DNA from: Chaunax sp. Z400
Lineage: Eukaryota > Chordata > Actinopteri > Lophiiformes > Chaunacidae
Assembly: GCA_037577475.1 (NCBI GenBank)
Contig: CM075195.1
Span: 179,501-243,500 of the forward strand
Direction of reading: 5' to 3'
DNA: 64,000 nucleotides
Shown: positions 1 to 35,793 of the stretch, piece after piece
Layout: each line of letters starts with the position of its first letter
Numbering within the stretch: the stretch's first letter is position 1
Position numbers and translations under genes: made by a program
The notes under the pieces: model-generated
Told to the model about the DNA's origin: nothing
The model's database searches: none
The model's input: only the letters and a program-made list of their open reading frames with translations

Positions 1-3000
1 GTGGTGTTGTGTGAGACTGGGTGGTGTTGTGTGAGACTAGGTGGTGTTGTGTGAGACTAGGTGCTGTTGAGACTGGGTGGTGTTGTGTTAGACTGGGTGG
101 TGTTGTGTGAGACTAGGTGGTGTTGTGTGAGACTAGGTGGTGTTGTGTGAGACTGGGTGGTGTGTGAGACTAGGTGGTGTTGTGTGAGACTAGGTGCTGT
201 TGAGACTGGGTGGTGTTGTGTTAGACTGGGTGGTGTTGTATGAGACTGGGTGGTGTGTGAGACTAGGTGGTGTTGAGACTAGGTGGTGTTGTGTGAGACT
301 CGGTGGTGTTGAGACTGGGTGGTGTTGTGTTAGACTGGGTGGTGTTGTGTGAGACTGGGTGGTGTTGTGTGAGACTAGGTGGTGTTGTGTGAGACTAGGT
401 GGTGTTGTGTTAGACTGGGTGGTGTACTAGGTGGTGTGTGAGACTAGGTGGTGTTGTGTTAGACTGGGTGGTGTTGTGTGAGACTAGGTGGTGTTGTGTG
501 AGACTGGGTGGTGTTGTGTGAGACTGGGTGGTGTTGTGTGAGACTAGGTGGTGTTGTGTGAGACTAGGTGCTGTTGAGACTGGGTGGTGTTGTGTTAGAC
601 TGGGTGGTGTTGTGTGAGACTGGGTGGTGTTGTGTGAGACTAGGTGGTGTTGTGTCAGACTAGGTGGTGTTGTGTGAGACTCGGTGGTGTTGAGACTGGG
701 TGGTGTTGTGTTAGACTGGGTGGTGTTGTGTGAGACTGGGTGGTGTTGTGTGAGACTAGGTGGTGCTGTGTGAGACTAGGTGGTGTTGTGTTGGACTGGG
801 TGGTGTTGTGTGAGACTAGGTGGTGTTGTGTGAGACTAGGTGCTGTTGAGACTGGGTGGTGTTGTGTGAGACTAGGTGGTGTTGTGTGAGACTAGGTGGT
901 GTTGTGTGAGACTGGGTGGTGGGTGGTGTTGTGTTAGACTGGGTGGTGTTGTGTGAGACTAGGTGGTGTTGTGTTAGACTGGGTGGTGGGTGGTGTTGTG
1001 TTAGACTGGGTGGTGTTGTGTGAGACTAGGTGGTGTTGTGTTAGACTGGGTGGTGTACTAGGTGGTGTTGTGTGAGACTAGGTGGTGTTGTGTTAGACTG
1101 GGTGCTGTTGAGACTGGGTGGTGTTGTGTGAGACTGTGTGGTGTTGTGTGAGACTGGGTGGTGTTGTGTGAGACTAGGTGGTGTTGTGTTGGACTGGGTG
1201 GTGTTGTATGAGACTAGGTGGTGTTGTGTGAGACTAGGTGCTGTTGAGACTGGGTGGTGTTGTGTGAGACTAGGTGGTGTTGTGTGAGACTGGGTGGTGT
1301 TGTGTGAGACTAAGTGGTGTTGTGTGAGACTAGGTGCTGTTGAGACTGGGTGGTGTTGTGTGAGACTGGGTGGTGTTGTGTTAGACTAGGTGGTGTTGTG
1401 TGAGACTAGGTGGTGTTGTGTGAGACTAGGTGGTGTTGTGTTGGACTGGGTGGTGTTGTGTGAGACTGGGTGGTGTTGTGTGAGACTAGGTGCTGTTGAG
1501 ACTGGGTGGTGTTGTGTGAGACTGAGTGTCTTGTGTGAGACTGGGTGGTGTTGTGTGAGACTAGGTGGTGTTGTGTGAGACTAGGTGGTGTTGTGTGAGA
1601 CTAGGTGGTGTTGTGTTAGACTGGGTGGTGTTGTGTTAGACTGGGTGGTGTTGTGTGAGACTAGGTGGTGTTGTGTGAGACTGGGTGGTGTTGTGTGAGA
1701 CCGGGTGGTGTTGTGTGAGACTGGGTGGTGTTGTGTTAGACTGGGTGGTGTTGTGTGAGACTAGGTGGTGTTGTGTGAGACTGGGTGGTGTTGTGTGAGA
1801 CTGGGTGGTGTTGTGTTAGACTGGGTGGTGTTGTGTGAGACTAGGTGGTGTTGTGTGAGACTGGGTGGTGTTGTGTGAGACTGGGTGGTGTGTGAGACTG
1901 GGTGGTGTTGTGTGAGACTGGGTGGTGTTGTGTGAGACTGGGTGGTGTGTTAGACTGGGTGGTGTTGTGTGAGACTGGGTGGTGTGTGAGACTGGGTGGT
2001 GTGTTAGACTGGGTGGTGTTGTGTGAGACTGGGTGGTGTTGTGTTAGACTAGGTGGTGTTGTGTGAGACTAGGTGGTGTTGTGTGAGACTAGGTGGTGTT
2101 GTGTTTGGACTGGGTGGTGTTGTGTGAGACTGGGTGGTGTTGTGTGAGACTAGGTGCTGTTGAGACTGGGTGGTGTTGTGTGAGACTGAGTGTCTTGTGT
2201 GAGACTGGGTGGTGTTGTGTGAGACTAGGTGGTGTTGTGTGAGACTAGGTGGTGTTGTGTGAGACTAGGTGGTGTTGTGTTAGACTGGGTGGTGTTGTGT
2301 TAGACTGGGTGGTGTTGTGTGAGACTAGGTGGTGTTGTGTGAGACTGGGTGGTGTTGTGTGAGACCGGGTGGTGTTGTGTGAGACTGGGTGGTGTTGTGT
2401 TAGACTGGGTGGTGTTGTGTGAGACTAGGTGGTGTTGTGTGAGACTGGGTGGTGTTGTGTGAGACTGGGTGGTGTTGTGTTAGACTGGGTGGTGTTGTGT
2501 GAGACTAGGTGGTGTTGTGTGAGACTGGGTGGTGTTGTGTGAGACTGGGTGGTGTGTTAGACTGGGTGGTGTTGTGTGAGACTGGGTGGTGTTGTGTGAG
2601 ACTGGGTGGTGTGTTAGACTGGGTGGTGTTGTGTGAGACTGGGTGGTGTTGTGTGAGACTGGGTGGTGTGTTAGACTGGGTGGTGTTGTGTGAGACTGGG
2701 TGGTGTTGTGTTAGACTAGGTGGTGTTGTGTGAGACTAGGTGGTGTTGTGTGAGACTAGGTGGTGTTGTGTTGGACTGGGTGGTGTTGTGTGAGACTGGG
2801 TGGTGTTGTGTGAGACTAGGTGCTGTTGAGACTGGGTGGTGTTGTGTGAGACTGAGTGTCTTGTGTGAGACTGGGTGGTGTTGTGTGAGACTAGGTGGTG
2901 TTGTGTGAGACTAGGTGGTGTTGTGTGAGACTAGGTGGTGTTGTGTTAGACTGGGTGGTGTTGTGTTAGACTGGGTGGTGTTGTGTGAGACTAGGTGGTG

Positions 3001-3757
3001 TTGTGTGAGACTAGGTGGTGTTGTGTGAGACTGGGTGGTGTTGTGTGAGACCGGGTGGTGTTGTGTGAGACTGGGTGGTGTTGTGTGAGACTGGGTGGTG
3101 TTGTGTGAGACTGGGTGGTGTTGTGTGAGACTGGGTGGTGTTGTGTGAGACTGGGTGGTGTGTTAGACTGGGTGGTGTTGTGTTAGACTGGGTGGTGTTG
3201 TGTGAGACTAGGTGGTGTTGTGTGAGACTGGGTGGTGTTGTGTGAGACTGGGTGGTGTTGTGTTAGACTGGGTGGTGTTGTGTGAGACTAGGTGGTGTTG
3301 TGTGAGACTGGGTGGTGTTGTGTGAGACTGGGTGGTGTGTTAGACTGGGTGGTGTTGTGTGAGACTGGGTGGTGTTGTGTGAGACTGGGTGGTGTTGTGT
3401 GAGACTGGGTGGTGTGTTAGACTGGGTGGTGTTGTGTGAGACTGGGTGGTGTTGTGTGAGACTGGGTGGTGTGTTAGACTGGGTGGTGTTGTGTGAGACT
3501 GGGTGGTGGTGTGTTAGACTAGGTGGTGTTGTGTGAGACTAGGTGGTGTTGTGTGAGACTGGGTGGTGTTGTGTGAGACTGGGTGGTGTGTTAGACTGGG
3601 TGGTGTTGTGTGAGACTGGGTGGTGTTGTGTGAGACTGGGTGGTGTTGTGTGAGACTGGGTGGTGTGTTAGACTGGGTGGTGTTGTGTGAGACTGGGTGG
3701 TGGTGTGTTAGACTGGGTGGTGTTGTGTGAGACTGGGTGGTGGTGTGTTAGACTGAA
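1..3757. repeat. GT-rich 20-bp minisatellite with ~665-bp higher-order repeats
   Basis: The basic unit is GTGGTGTTGTGTGAGACTGG (20 bp). Variants end in AG, carry GTTAGAC or GTTGGAC, or are shortened to 12-16 bp. The array runs from the window edge to 3757, so its true length is unknown. A rare variant, ACTGAGTGTCTTGTGTG, recurs at 1521, 2185 and 2851 in the same surroundings, which gives a higher-order period of 664-666 bp. Open frames inside it (for example at 1390 and 2720) are by-products of the repeat. The strand is strongly G+T biased. Confidence 0.98.
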
Positions 3758-4393
3758 GGTCTGTGAGCTGAAAAGCTTGTGTTTTGAGTTCATATTTAAA
3801 GTTAAAAAACATGTTAAGTAAAATAAAGACTGTTACTAAAGGTCATCATTGGAACCATGATGGTAGCAGAGTTCACTGTTACATATGTAACGTATGTTAC
3901 ATATGTAACATATGTTACATATGTTACATATGTTGTCCAGTGAGTTCAGTGAATGTGGTGAGATAGATGTCTGTACCGTTCCTTGAGAGCGTTCAGAACG
4001 TGCTGCTCAGTGCATATTGTGTTGAAGAGCTGTTTTATAGGTCTCTCATTACTGCAGGTGGTCCTGTCTGCGAGTCCAGCCCGAGCTGCCAGCAGATTGA
4101 TAACTCCTCTCTCTGTTACAAGAGACGAAATACCCTGATCATAGCATTCTTCAACAATCAGATTTATTTAGAGATCAAGTAACACATAGTTGAAACCCTC
4201 TTCAGCTCCATGGAGATGTGCACTAGCTGCCCCTCACTCCCTTTCACATCCCTTCAGCAAACATGGATACTTGTGGTATTGATGGCAACAGTAAGACCAC
4301 CTCTTACATAGAAATACATTTCAATGGATGCTAACCATTTGCATCAGAGGTGTCTAAACAGAAGATCACTGCGACCTCTCAGAACTAGGACTG
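3758..4393. other. Intergenic flank of the minisatellite, no gene seen
   Basis: Moderately AT-rich sequence without recognisable coding potential. Two short open frames (3784-3966 and 3967-4182, plus strand) have no family resemblance that I know. The only clear structure is the palindromic TTACATATGTAA tract listed separately. Confidence 0.6.
3879..3935. repeat. Palindromic TTACATATGTAA tract
   Basis: The 12-bp perfect palindrome TTACATATGTAA and close variants are repeated several times in about 55 bp. Such a tract could extrude a cruciform. It lies about 120 bp beyond the end of the large minisatellite. Confidence 0.8.
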
Positions 4394-4566
4394 TCAACAT
4401 TTAGACCGATGTTGTGAACGAGCAGCAAAAAGCGATGCTGAAACTGACTTCAACATGTTGGCAGGGTGCTAGCACAAGATAAAACAGGTTAGCATTCTGC
4501 TATCAAACTCTGTTTAGTCTAATTAAAACCCTTGCAGATCTGATGTAGTCATTTCTGATGTTGATG
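4394..4566 (+). repeat. Dispersed repeat family A, copy 1
   Basis: This ~170-bp segment is clearly similar to 29502-29666 in the same orientation. Shared stretches include TCAACATTTAGAC, GAGCAGCAAAAAG, GATGCTGAAACTGACTT and CAGGTTAGCATTCTGCTATC. No coding capacity, terminal repeat or poly-A tail is visible, so the class is unknown. Confidence 0.85.
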
Positions 4567-6640
4567 CATGAGTGTAACTCTGCGCTGTCTCTGAATTGAA
4601 ATATGTCATTGACCACAAAAAAAAACGGTTCTTCTCAACAGGCTGGCATGTTAGCATTAGTTTGAGTCACTCCAGTCATTACCAGGAGAATTTTGAGACT
4701 TCCAGCATTAGAAATATTTGGAGTGCACCAAGAACTTACTGCTGATGAAAATCTGACATGACTCAAGTAGAAAAGCTAATGTTTCATTAACATTGTGTTT
4801 GGTCGTTTTCATTCATTGACTCTTAGACAGGTGACCAGATGAAATTAACCGTTACCATGAATAAAATGACAGATTTCTCTGGGTTTGAACATTGATGGAG
4901 ACATTTGGGGTGATTTAAAGAGTCAGCATGACAAAATATACATATTAAAGGTCTAGTCTATACATTCTAATTTGGAAATGTTACATATTATATCCTTATT
5001 AATATTTAGGTGGCCTCTTTGGTATAAAATATTAGCTCACTTTGTGAAATTAAATGTTCTGACCATGTTAAATCAGCATTTTAAGAGTAATCTCCAAATG
5101 TTTATATGCTGTCAACAATCTTGGCTGATTTCAATTGCACAGCTTTAAAGTATCATATTCATATTCATTGCAGACAGGAAGGTTTATAGACTTCAGTCAT
5201 ACCACAGCTCAGGGGGTGAACTCTGCTACTGTTAAAACACGTGATGACTCTTTCTGTGGACACAGCCGCTGTTGAAAAACCTGCAATGAAATTAATATAT
5301 TACAATTTCAAAGTAGTTCGCTGCAAAATAAAAGATGTGAAATGTTTTAACTATCAAGTCTACACAAAGGAAAAGTGGACACAAGTGGTATTATTAAGGT
5401 CATTATACAAATAAAATCCTTTTTACACATAGATTGTGCAGCATAACGCCGCTATGGTATGATGGATATGCACCAAGCACAGGTTTTAATCATGAAGATT
5501 TCTACAGGTTTTTTTTTGGTTTATTTAAATTTACCATAAACACTTGAGTTGCACTTGATAAAAATTAGAGATTAATTTGAATACTTGTTTACTCATTTGA
5601 TTCTAATAATGTTCAAATGATGCATAAGAATCAATGTTGCTCAAATAATTACAGGTGTAATTTTTTTAAAAGTACTTGAATTAAAATGACACCCAATGCA
5701 AGCATCATTATTTATTTATTTAACCCTTATTTAACCAGGTTAAATAAAGATGCCATAAACAGTATTTACCTGCTGTGAATTGCAAGGATGTTGCTGCCAG
5801 CCCTGAAAAAGAAACAGCAGTCAGTCATGAACACATAAACAAACAAACAAATTAATAAAGATATACTAAAACTAATCTTAAATCGATTGGAAAAATACGT
5901 TTTTGTGACTTTACAAATTATGTCCAATAAAAGTCTGATTTAATATGTCTGTGAACTTGGATGAGGTCTTATACTATTTCTCAGGTGTGCTCACACAGGA
6001 TGATGCTGAGGCGGAGCATGGTATCAGAAGATCTGCTGCTAGATGGGACTGATGGTAGATGGATCAGATACAGCAGATATTTATACAGCTGGGAAAAGAA
6101 TATCAACTTAAACAGTAGGAAAAACACAAAATGCATCGATACCTGTTCAACCAGCTGTTCAGGTGAACATTAGCTTCATTACCTCTGCCAACGAGATTCG
6201 GTAATGAACTTTGAGAAAAAAGGAATTGTATAATAATGGAGAGAGGGTAAATCCTAGATCAGAGAGCCAACAGCTAATGACTAACCAATCAGTGCTCTGC
6301 AGTGTTTTAACTCCGCCTTTAGTTTCGGGTCAGTGTGGTAGGTTCATCGACAGAAGGGTAAATGAAAAAACAGGAAGGAGTGGTTCTGTTGGCACCATTA
6401 ACATTGTTTGACAACGAAAACGCAAAAACAAGGTTATAGTTTATAAGGAACTGAACTGTTGCAATAAAACGATTTTAATTCAGGCAACGTGTATAAATTC
6501 ATAATGAGCATTAACTATGAAGTGTTTTCTCGGTGCTAACATAAATCATAGCACCAGAGGTTAGGGTTAGCAGGGTGAGGAGCGACGAGTAATTTAACAG
6601 GATATGTTCCCGCACGCATGAACATAATTCAATACACACT
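4567..6640. other. Intergenic, no gene recognised
   Basis: AT-rich non-coding sequence. A short motif near 5703-5752 (TTATTTAACC...AACCAGG...TTAAATAAAG) resembles ends of interspersed repeats common in teleost genomes. Short open frames at 5961 and 6211 show no recognisable domain. Confidence 0.55.
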
Positions 6641-6762
6641 CAGTGGCCACATTATTAGGACCATCAGAAGAGCATAATGCTTTCCAATACAACTGAAGTT
6701 GAAGCTCATTATGTTCAGTTTTTGGTGACAATGTCAGAAATGTGTGCCATCATATGCCCAAT
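6641..6762 (+). repeat. Teleost interspersed repeat (CACTCAGTGGCCAC type)
   Basis: Begins with CACTCAGTGGCCACATTATTAGG, here split for length: CACTCAGTGG, CCACATTATT, AGG. This string is very common in fish genomes as part of a dispersed repeat. Class assignment is from memory of the family and is tentative. Confidence 0.55.
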
Positions 6763-6863
6763 AACGAGGTCATAGTATAAAGGTGGTGTAGTTGAAAACA
6801 TCAGTCTGAGCGATTCATCAGTTGTTTGTTCTTCCCATTTACATGGAGAAGGCAGAATATAAG

Positions 6864-7040
6864 ATAAGATAAGAGATAAGATATCCCTTTATTAGTCCCA
6901 CAGTGGGGAAATTTACAATTATTATTAGGAACATGTCTGATACACACATACATATGTGTGTGTATATATATACGTACATATGTGTGTGGATATGTACATA
7001 TGTTTGTATACATACATGAATATATATACAGTGTATATAG
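6864..7040 (-). repeat. Retroelement 3' tail plus CATATGTG microsatellite
   Basis: Read on the minus strand, 6864-6915 is AAATTTCCCC-ACTGTGGG-ACTAATAAAG-GGATATC followed by TTATC repeats. This is a LINE/SINE-type 3' end with a small stem-loop and a short tandem tail. Beyond it, 6940-7040 is an imperfect (CA/TA)n microsatellite with CATATGTGTG and TATATATA blocks. The body of the parent element is not recognisable. Confidence 0.7.
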
Positions 7041-7719
7041 GAATGGATTTTGAATCCGCTTCCATAATATCAATAATACATCACTTACTTGTTGAAGTGA
7101 CTTGATTGAAGGTCCGGGTTTGGTTTACAGCAGGTGGAGGTCAATAATTATGAGTGAATTGCATACAAAATCAGAATAAGCTATGACACAATCATCTATT
7201 CAACCAACTAACATATAAGCATACGACTTGGAATGGGTGGGGCTTGAGCAGACAATTTGTGGTTTTTAAATTGGAACAGGGCGAGACTAACTGGATTTTC
7301 CTCTTTTAATTGACATGGGTTGATCCAAAGGTGTTGCACTGCAACAATCCATCACGCAAACAACAAAGAAGGGAATGTGATCTTACCACTCTCTAGGTTT
7401 GCCACTGTGCCATCATGTTGCCCTGTGAACTGTTAAAACAGATCAGACATAAAATAAAATAAAATCAGACATACTGCACTTATGTCACTTATTTGTCATG
7501 ATGTGTCACTTTCACTGTGATGTAGAAATAAAACGGACATCCTGGCAGACACTTGTGGATGGGGTCCAGGTAATTGTTGGTGTCTGGGCAGGGATCAGGA
7601 TTTTGAATGTGTTCTATGTTTACTTCACACACCTTAGGGATCAAGTGCGAAGTCACACCTTAAATACTGTTCACTACCCATTTTATAACATTAATGTTAT
7701 TCAGTGTTCAGTGCTCAAT
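7041..7719. other. Intergenic, no gene recognised
   Basis: No conserved open frame or repeat signature was recognised. An open frame at 7498-7818 runs into the neighbouring repeat and shows no domain. Confidence 0.5.
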
Positions 7720-7915
7720 ATTTACCTCCGCCAAGGGAGGAGCTTATGTTTTTGCCAGCGTTGGTTGGTTTGTTTGTTTGTGAACAGGATAAAAGAAAAA
7801 CTGACCAATGGATTTTGATGAACTTTTCAGGAGATGTTGGAAGTAGCCCAAGGAAGAATCGATTAGATTTTGGTGGTGATCCGGATCACCATCAGGATCC
7901 AGGAATGTTTTATTT
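7720..7915 (+). repeat. Dispersed repeat family D (CCTCCGCCAAGGGAGG type)
   Basis: Starts with the small palindromic motif CCTCCGCCAAGGGAGG, then a GTTTGTTTGTTTGTG block, then GGATTTTGATGAA and TGGTGATCCGGATCACC. Related segments lie at 53140-53215, and in the opposite orientation at 54705-54985 and 56790-56880. The pattern fits a non-autonomous interspersed element widespread in fishes. Its class is not certain. Confidence 0.75.
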
Positions 7916-8200
7916 ATTTTTTAATATAATAGGATTAAACTGCCACATGTACACTTGTAATGTAAAGTGTCTCCATCCTGACAAATGTATGTAATTGATT
8001 CATGTCCATAGAACAACTTATGAATTTCAACACAACATTACCCCATTTTAATATACTTCCTGTTCTCCTGCCTGTGTGTGTGGCTTTGTAACAACTCTTA
8101 AAGTGTTACAAGTGTCAATTACCTGTTGTGGCGTTACAGTTAATTTATGTTAGATGACAATATGAACAACTAACAGCCACAATAAATAAAGATTTTAGTA
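7916..8200. other. Intergenic, nothing recognised
   Basis: No coding or repeat signal was recognised. Confidence 0.5.
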
Positions 8201-9365
8201 AATAGGGTTGGGGCTATCAATAGGGCAAATTTGGTTATTAGAGTGTAATTAATGATTATTAAAATGATCATTAATTATTTAATAAATTTGATGTTATTAC
8301 TAAAATTAATAATACTTTTGGGGCACCACCCTGGAGACAGGGAAAAATGATCATCAATCATCAATTGAATTTAATATTATTATTAAAATTAATAACTACG
8401 GGGCACCACCCTGGAAAAAGGGAAACTATTAACCAAATTCTGTTCAGTCTCACATGAACGATGAAGGGAGGAGTACGTGCACTGACCCTCGCAACCAGCC
8501 TTTAAAACAGTATCAATGCAAAACAATACAAACAACTTCTCTTCAGTCAACAATCATGCAGGTACAAGCAAGCATATGTGTGTGTCTGTGTGTGAGCGGA
8601 TCTAAGAGAGAGGAGGAGGTACGTGACGTAACCCAACGGGGGTTGCGTCACGTGGAGCGAGTAATCTGAGATGGCCATGAAATTTGAACACAGCAAATAG
8701 CGCTAGGGACTCACCACGCTCTTAAATGAGTGTATGTGTGTGAAGAGAAGAAAGGAGAAGGAGAAGAAATAGGGAAGTAGAGGAAAAGAGCAAGTGAAAG
8801 AGAAGGAAATCCCAACAATCAATGCACAACAATCGGTGTGTGTTAACACCGTCAACGCACAATAACAAACGCTAGTTCTAACAGTTTAAAGCAGCAAAAA
8901 CAGCAAGTTCAACAATACACAAACAATCTACTCTGCCCAGACTTAAGCCTCTTACTCTGTTGAAGAAGGGAAGCTGGTGAACAGGTCCTTTCGTCCTTTA
9001 CGGTCCGGCTCGGTCCTTTGAGTCGCGGGTCCTGACGAAGTGTTGTGTTGTTCTGTTGCGTGAGATTCAGCTGATCCTCGGCGGGACGCGTTTAGAGCAC
9101 CGTTAGTTGGCTCTCGCAGTGCGGCGGAGGAAAACAGCAGGGTTGATGTGGCTGATGAAACACGGGGTCGTCTCCGGTCCTTTGTCTTCTGTGAGAACGG
9201 TAAGGGAGTGCTCCGTGTGTTGTGCCGTGATCGGTTCTGGGATTTTTCCTGTCAAACTTTCTCATGACTTAATTCAGGCGGGTCACATCATGGGACTTTT
9301 GCTTTGGAGTGAAATGCCAACATGGGGAAACTGAGCAGCCTTGGCGGAGGTCTGCGCTCTCTGAG
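8201..9365 (+). repeat. Possible solo LTR or other promoter-bearing repeat
   Basis: Two tandem ~80-bp copies carry GGGGCACCACCCTGGA (starting at 8320 and 8400). They are followed by a hairpin with CRE and E-box motifs (8621-8653), a purine-rich stretch (8740-8810) and a CpG-rich segment (8980-9250) that stands out from its AT-rich flanks. No protein-coding retroviral or transposon domain is visible. An LTR-like identity is inference only; a CpG-rich regulatory segment is the alternative. Confidence 0.35.
8621..8653. promoter_or_regulatory. 13/14-bp hairpin containing CRE-like and CACGTG motifs
   Basis: Arm ACGTGACGTAACCC (8621-8634) pairs with GGGTTGCGTCACGT (8640-8653), with one mismatch and a 5-nt loop (AACGG). 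The arms contain TGACGTAA and TGCGTCA (CRE/ATF-like), and TCACGTGG (E-box) overlaps the right end. Confidence 0.65.
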
Positions 9366-11374
9366 TGTGTTCTAGTTTTTATATATAAACATCTACAATG
9401 GACAGTATGTATACTATGTGTAGTTGTCCAGTGAGTACAGGTTGATGACTACAGTAAACATTAGTAAATATGATGAGACATTCTCATTTCTGAGTTGTGT
9501 ACCGTGGATGTGGACCAGGTCTGACCGCCATCCATTAGCAGTGGCTCCCCCCATCATGACACCACCACCAAAACAGTCCACTTCCTGGAAGTTTGCTGCA
9601 GGATAGGGTTCCCCACAGCGACGATACACACACCTACAACCATCAGCTCTGTGATGACTCAAAATAAGAACACGTCACACGTTTCACTGCATTTTAATTT
9701 AACATATTTTTATCATCTTTGACAAATAAAAATGTCTTTACTACATCACTAGATTCCAGAGTTATGTCCGATAATCCACAAAGTTTAATTCATGCACATT
9801 AGTGTTAATCTCATGGGTCCTGCTCCATACATGGACCACAAAGGCTTCTCTAAGTGAACCATCCTGCTGCCAAGAAAATAATTTATACATTTAATTTAAA
9901 ATATAAAAGAACATGTTTTAAAAATGATGCACCTGAAATTAAAGGGGAAGCGAGAAGTAAAAGCACTCCTGGAACAACATGTTGGCCAAAAGTGTAGAGA
10001 CAGACAGTCATGCCTGTACTAGCCTCATGTTGAGTTGACCACTTGATTGTCAGCACTCCATCGTATGTTAGCTGTAAGCTAGCTGCCATGATGGTGTGTG
10101 CTAAGCTAAGCTCCTGACGTGATCTCATTGGATGGCATATAAATAGCATGCTAGTTATAAGGACATTTTGCACGTATTTTCGAGCATGTTAAGTTTCAGG
10201 TGTGTCATTTAACGCCACAGTTTGAAGTTTTAGATGTGCATGAAATGATGACGTGTCATGTCATCTATGATTGCATTTTGATTACGTTTGGGAAAAAAAG
10301 ATCACGTTTGAGTTCAAATAAGTGAAAACATGTCAGAAACAGGACAGAATTTAAAGAATTTAAATCAAAGTTTGTCGCGACTCGTCTCTGGGGTGAAAAC
10401 CCCATCCATCCACCACTGCCTCCAAGTATGGACTGTTTCAATCTTTATACTATGTCACTTGACATTTTTGGCTCTATTACATTAGTGTCCAAACTGACAT
10501 GAGAAAAGCTTAGTGAAGGTGGGCTTTAAGGACACGTGAAAACATTGATGACATTGTTCTGTTCTGCTTTGGTGAGACCAGGCTGGAATGATCCCTGGAA
10601 TTTTTCAGCCATTTCTTGCCTTTGTCATCTTTGTACATTTATAAGATTCATAAAGTCGTGGGTTTAGCACAAATTTCATGAAGGAGGCGGAGACGGGTCG
10701 TCACCAGTGATTGGACAAAGTGTTCAGACAGAAGCTTTACTAGCCTCACCCCACTGGATGTCACCACTTTGAGTTTATTCAAATGACGGTGTGCTCAGCT
10801 GAGCGTCTGACATAAACATCACCCCACTTTAAAGGTCATTTATCGTTTTACACAACGTAAGCTTTTCCTGTCATTTAACGCCGCCGAGTTCATAAAGTCG
10901 CAGGATTCATGCTCAAGTCAAAAACTTCAAAACCTTAGTTCTGAAGTTTTTGATCACAGAGACGTGTCGACAGAAATATGTCACCAGTAGAACCTTGCTG
11001 TTCCTGTGGTCCAGCCTGTCACTATTTGTAGTGTAGAGACGAGTCTCTGTGTGATCGGTGTGTTTGTGGGGGAATTTACATCTCTGCTCATTTAAACACA
11101 GAATGGTCTCTGCCGGTCTATCAGGACCACATTCAAGTCCAAAGGAGGGCAGAGAAACAAACGGTCCCTCCTTAAAACTGTATTTAGTGTAAAAGGGTCC
11201 CATTCAGTGTTTTCATTATATCATAGATCTGGTTCTGACCCATGTCCCGATCCGGATCCATCCAGTGCCACTGGAAGACTTCAACAATGGCCCATCTTTG
11301 GCCCCAAACCATCCATACCCTAAAGAGTCATTGATTCCCAGATTAAGGGTTGGTCTGTTTCACTTGTTCAGATT
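9366..11374. other. Region downstream of pdzd4, possible distal 3' UTR
   Basis: No gene was recognised. Short open frames on both strands lack domain features. Minus-strand AATAAA-type hexamers exist (for example TTTATT on the plus strand near 10774), so a long pdzd4 3' UTR is possible but not shown by the sequence. Confidence 0.5.
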
Positions 11375-11384
11375 TTTATTTATT
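11375..11384 (-). terminator. Overlapping AATAAA polyadenylation signals for pdzd4
   Basis: On the minus strand two overlapping AATAAA hexamers occur 50-60 nt after the pdzd4 stop codon. They would give a very short 3' UTR. More distal signals may be preferred in neural tissue. Confidence 0.45.
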
Positions 11385-11433
11385 TTGTGTTCCTCCCTCT
11401 GTTCTCCTCTTCTTCCTCGTCTCTGTCCTCCCA

Positions 11434-35783
<24,350 letters not shown>

Positions 35784-35785
35784 GA

Positions 35786-35793
35786 TGACGTCA
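35786..35793. promoter_or_regulatory. Perfect CRE palindrome TGACGTCA beside pdzd4 ATG
   Basis: The consensus cAMP response element lies two bases upstream of the pdzd4 start codon on the minus strand. Whether it is transcribed 5' UTR or promoter depends on the unknown start site. Confidence 0.75.

Noticed and set aside
1390..2908. Repeated Cys/Trp/Val-rich open frames
   Set aside because: Produced by the GT-rich minisatellite, identical because of the 665-bp higher-order period.
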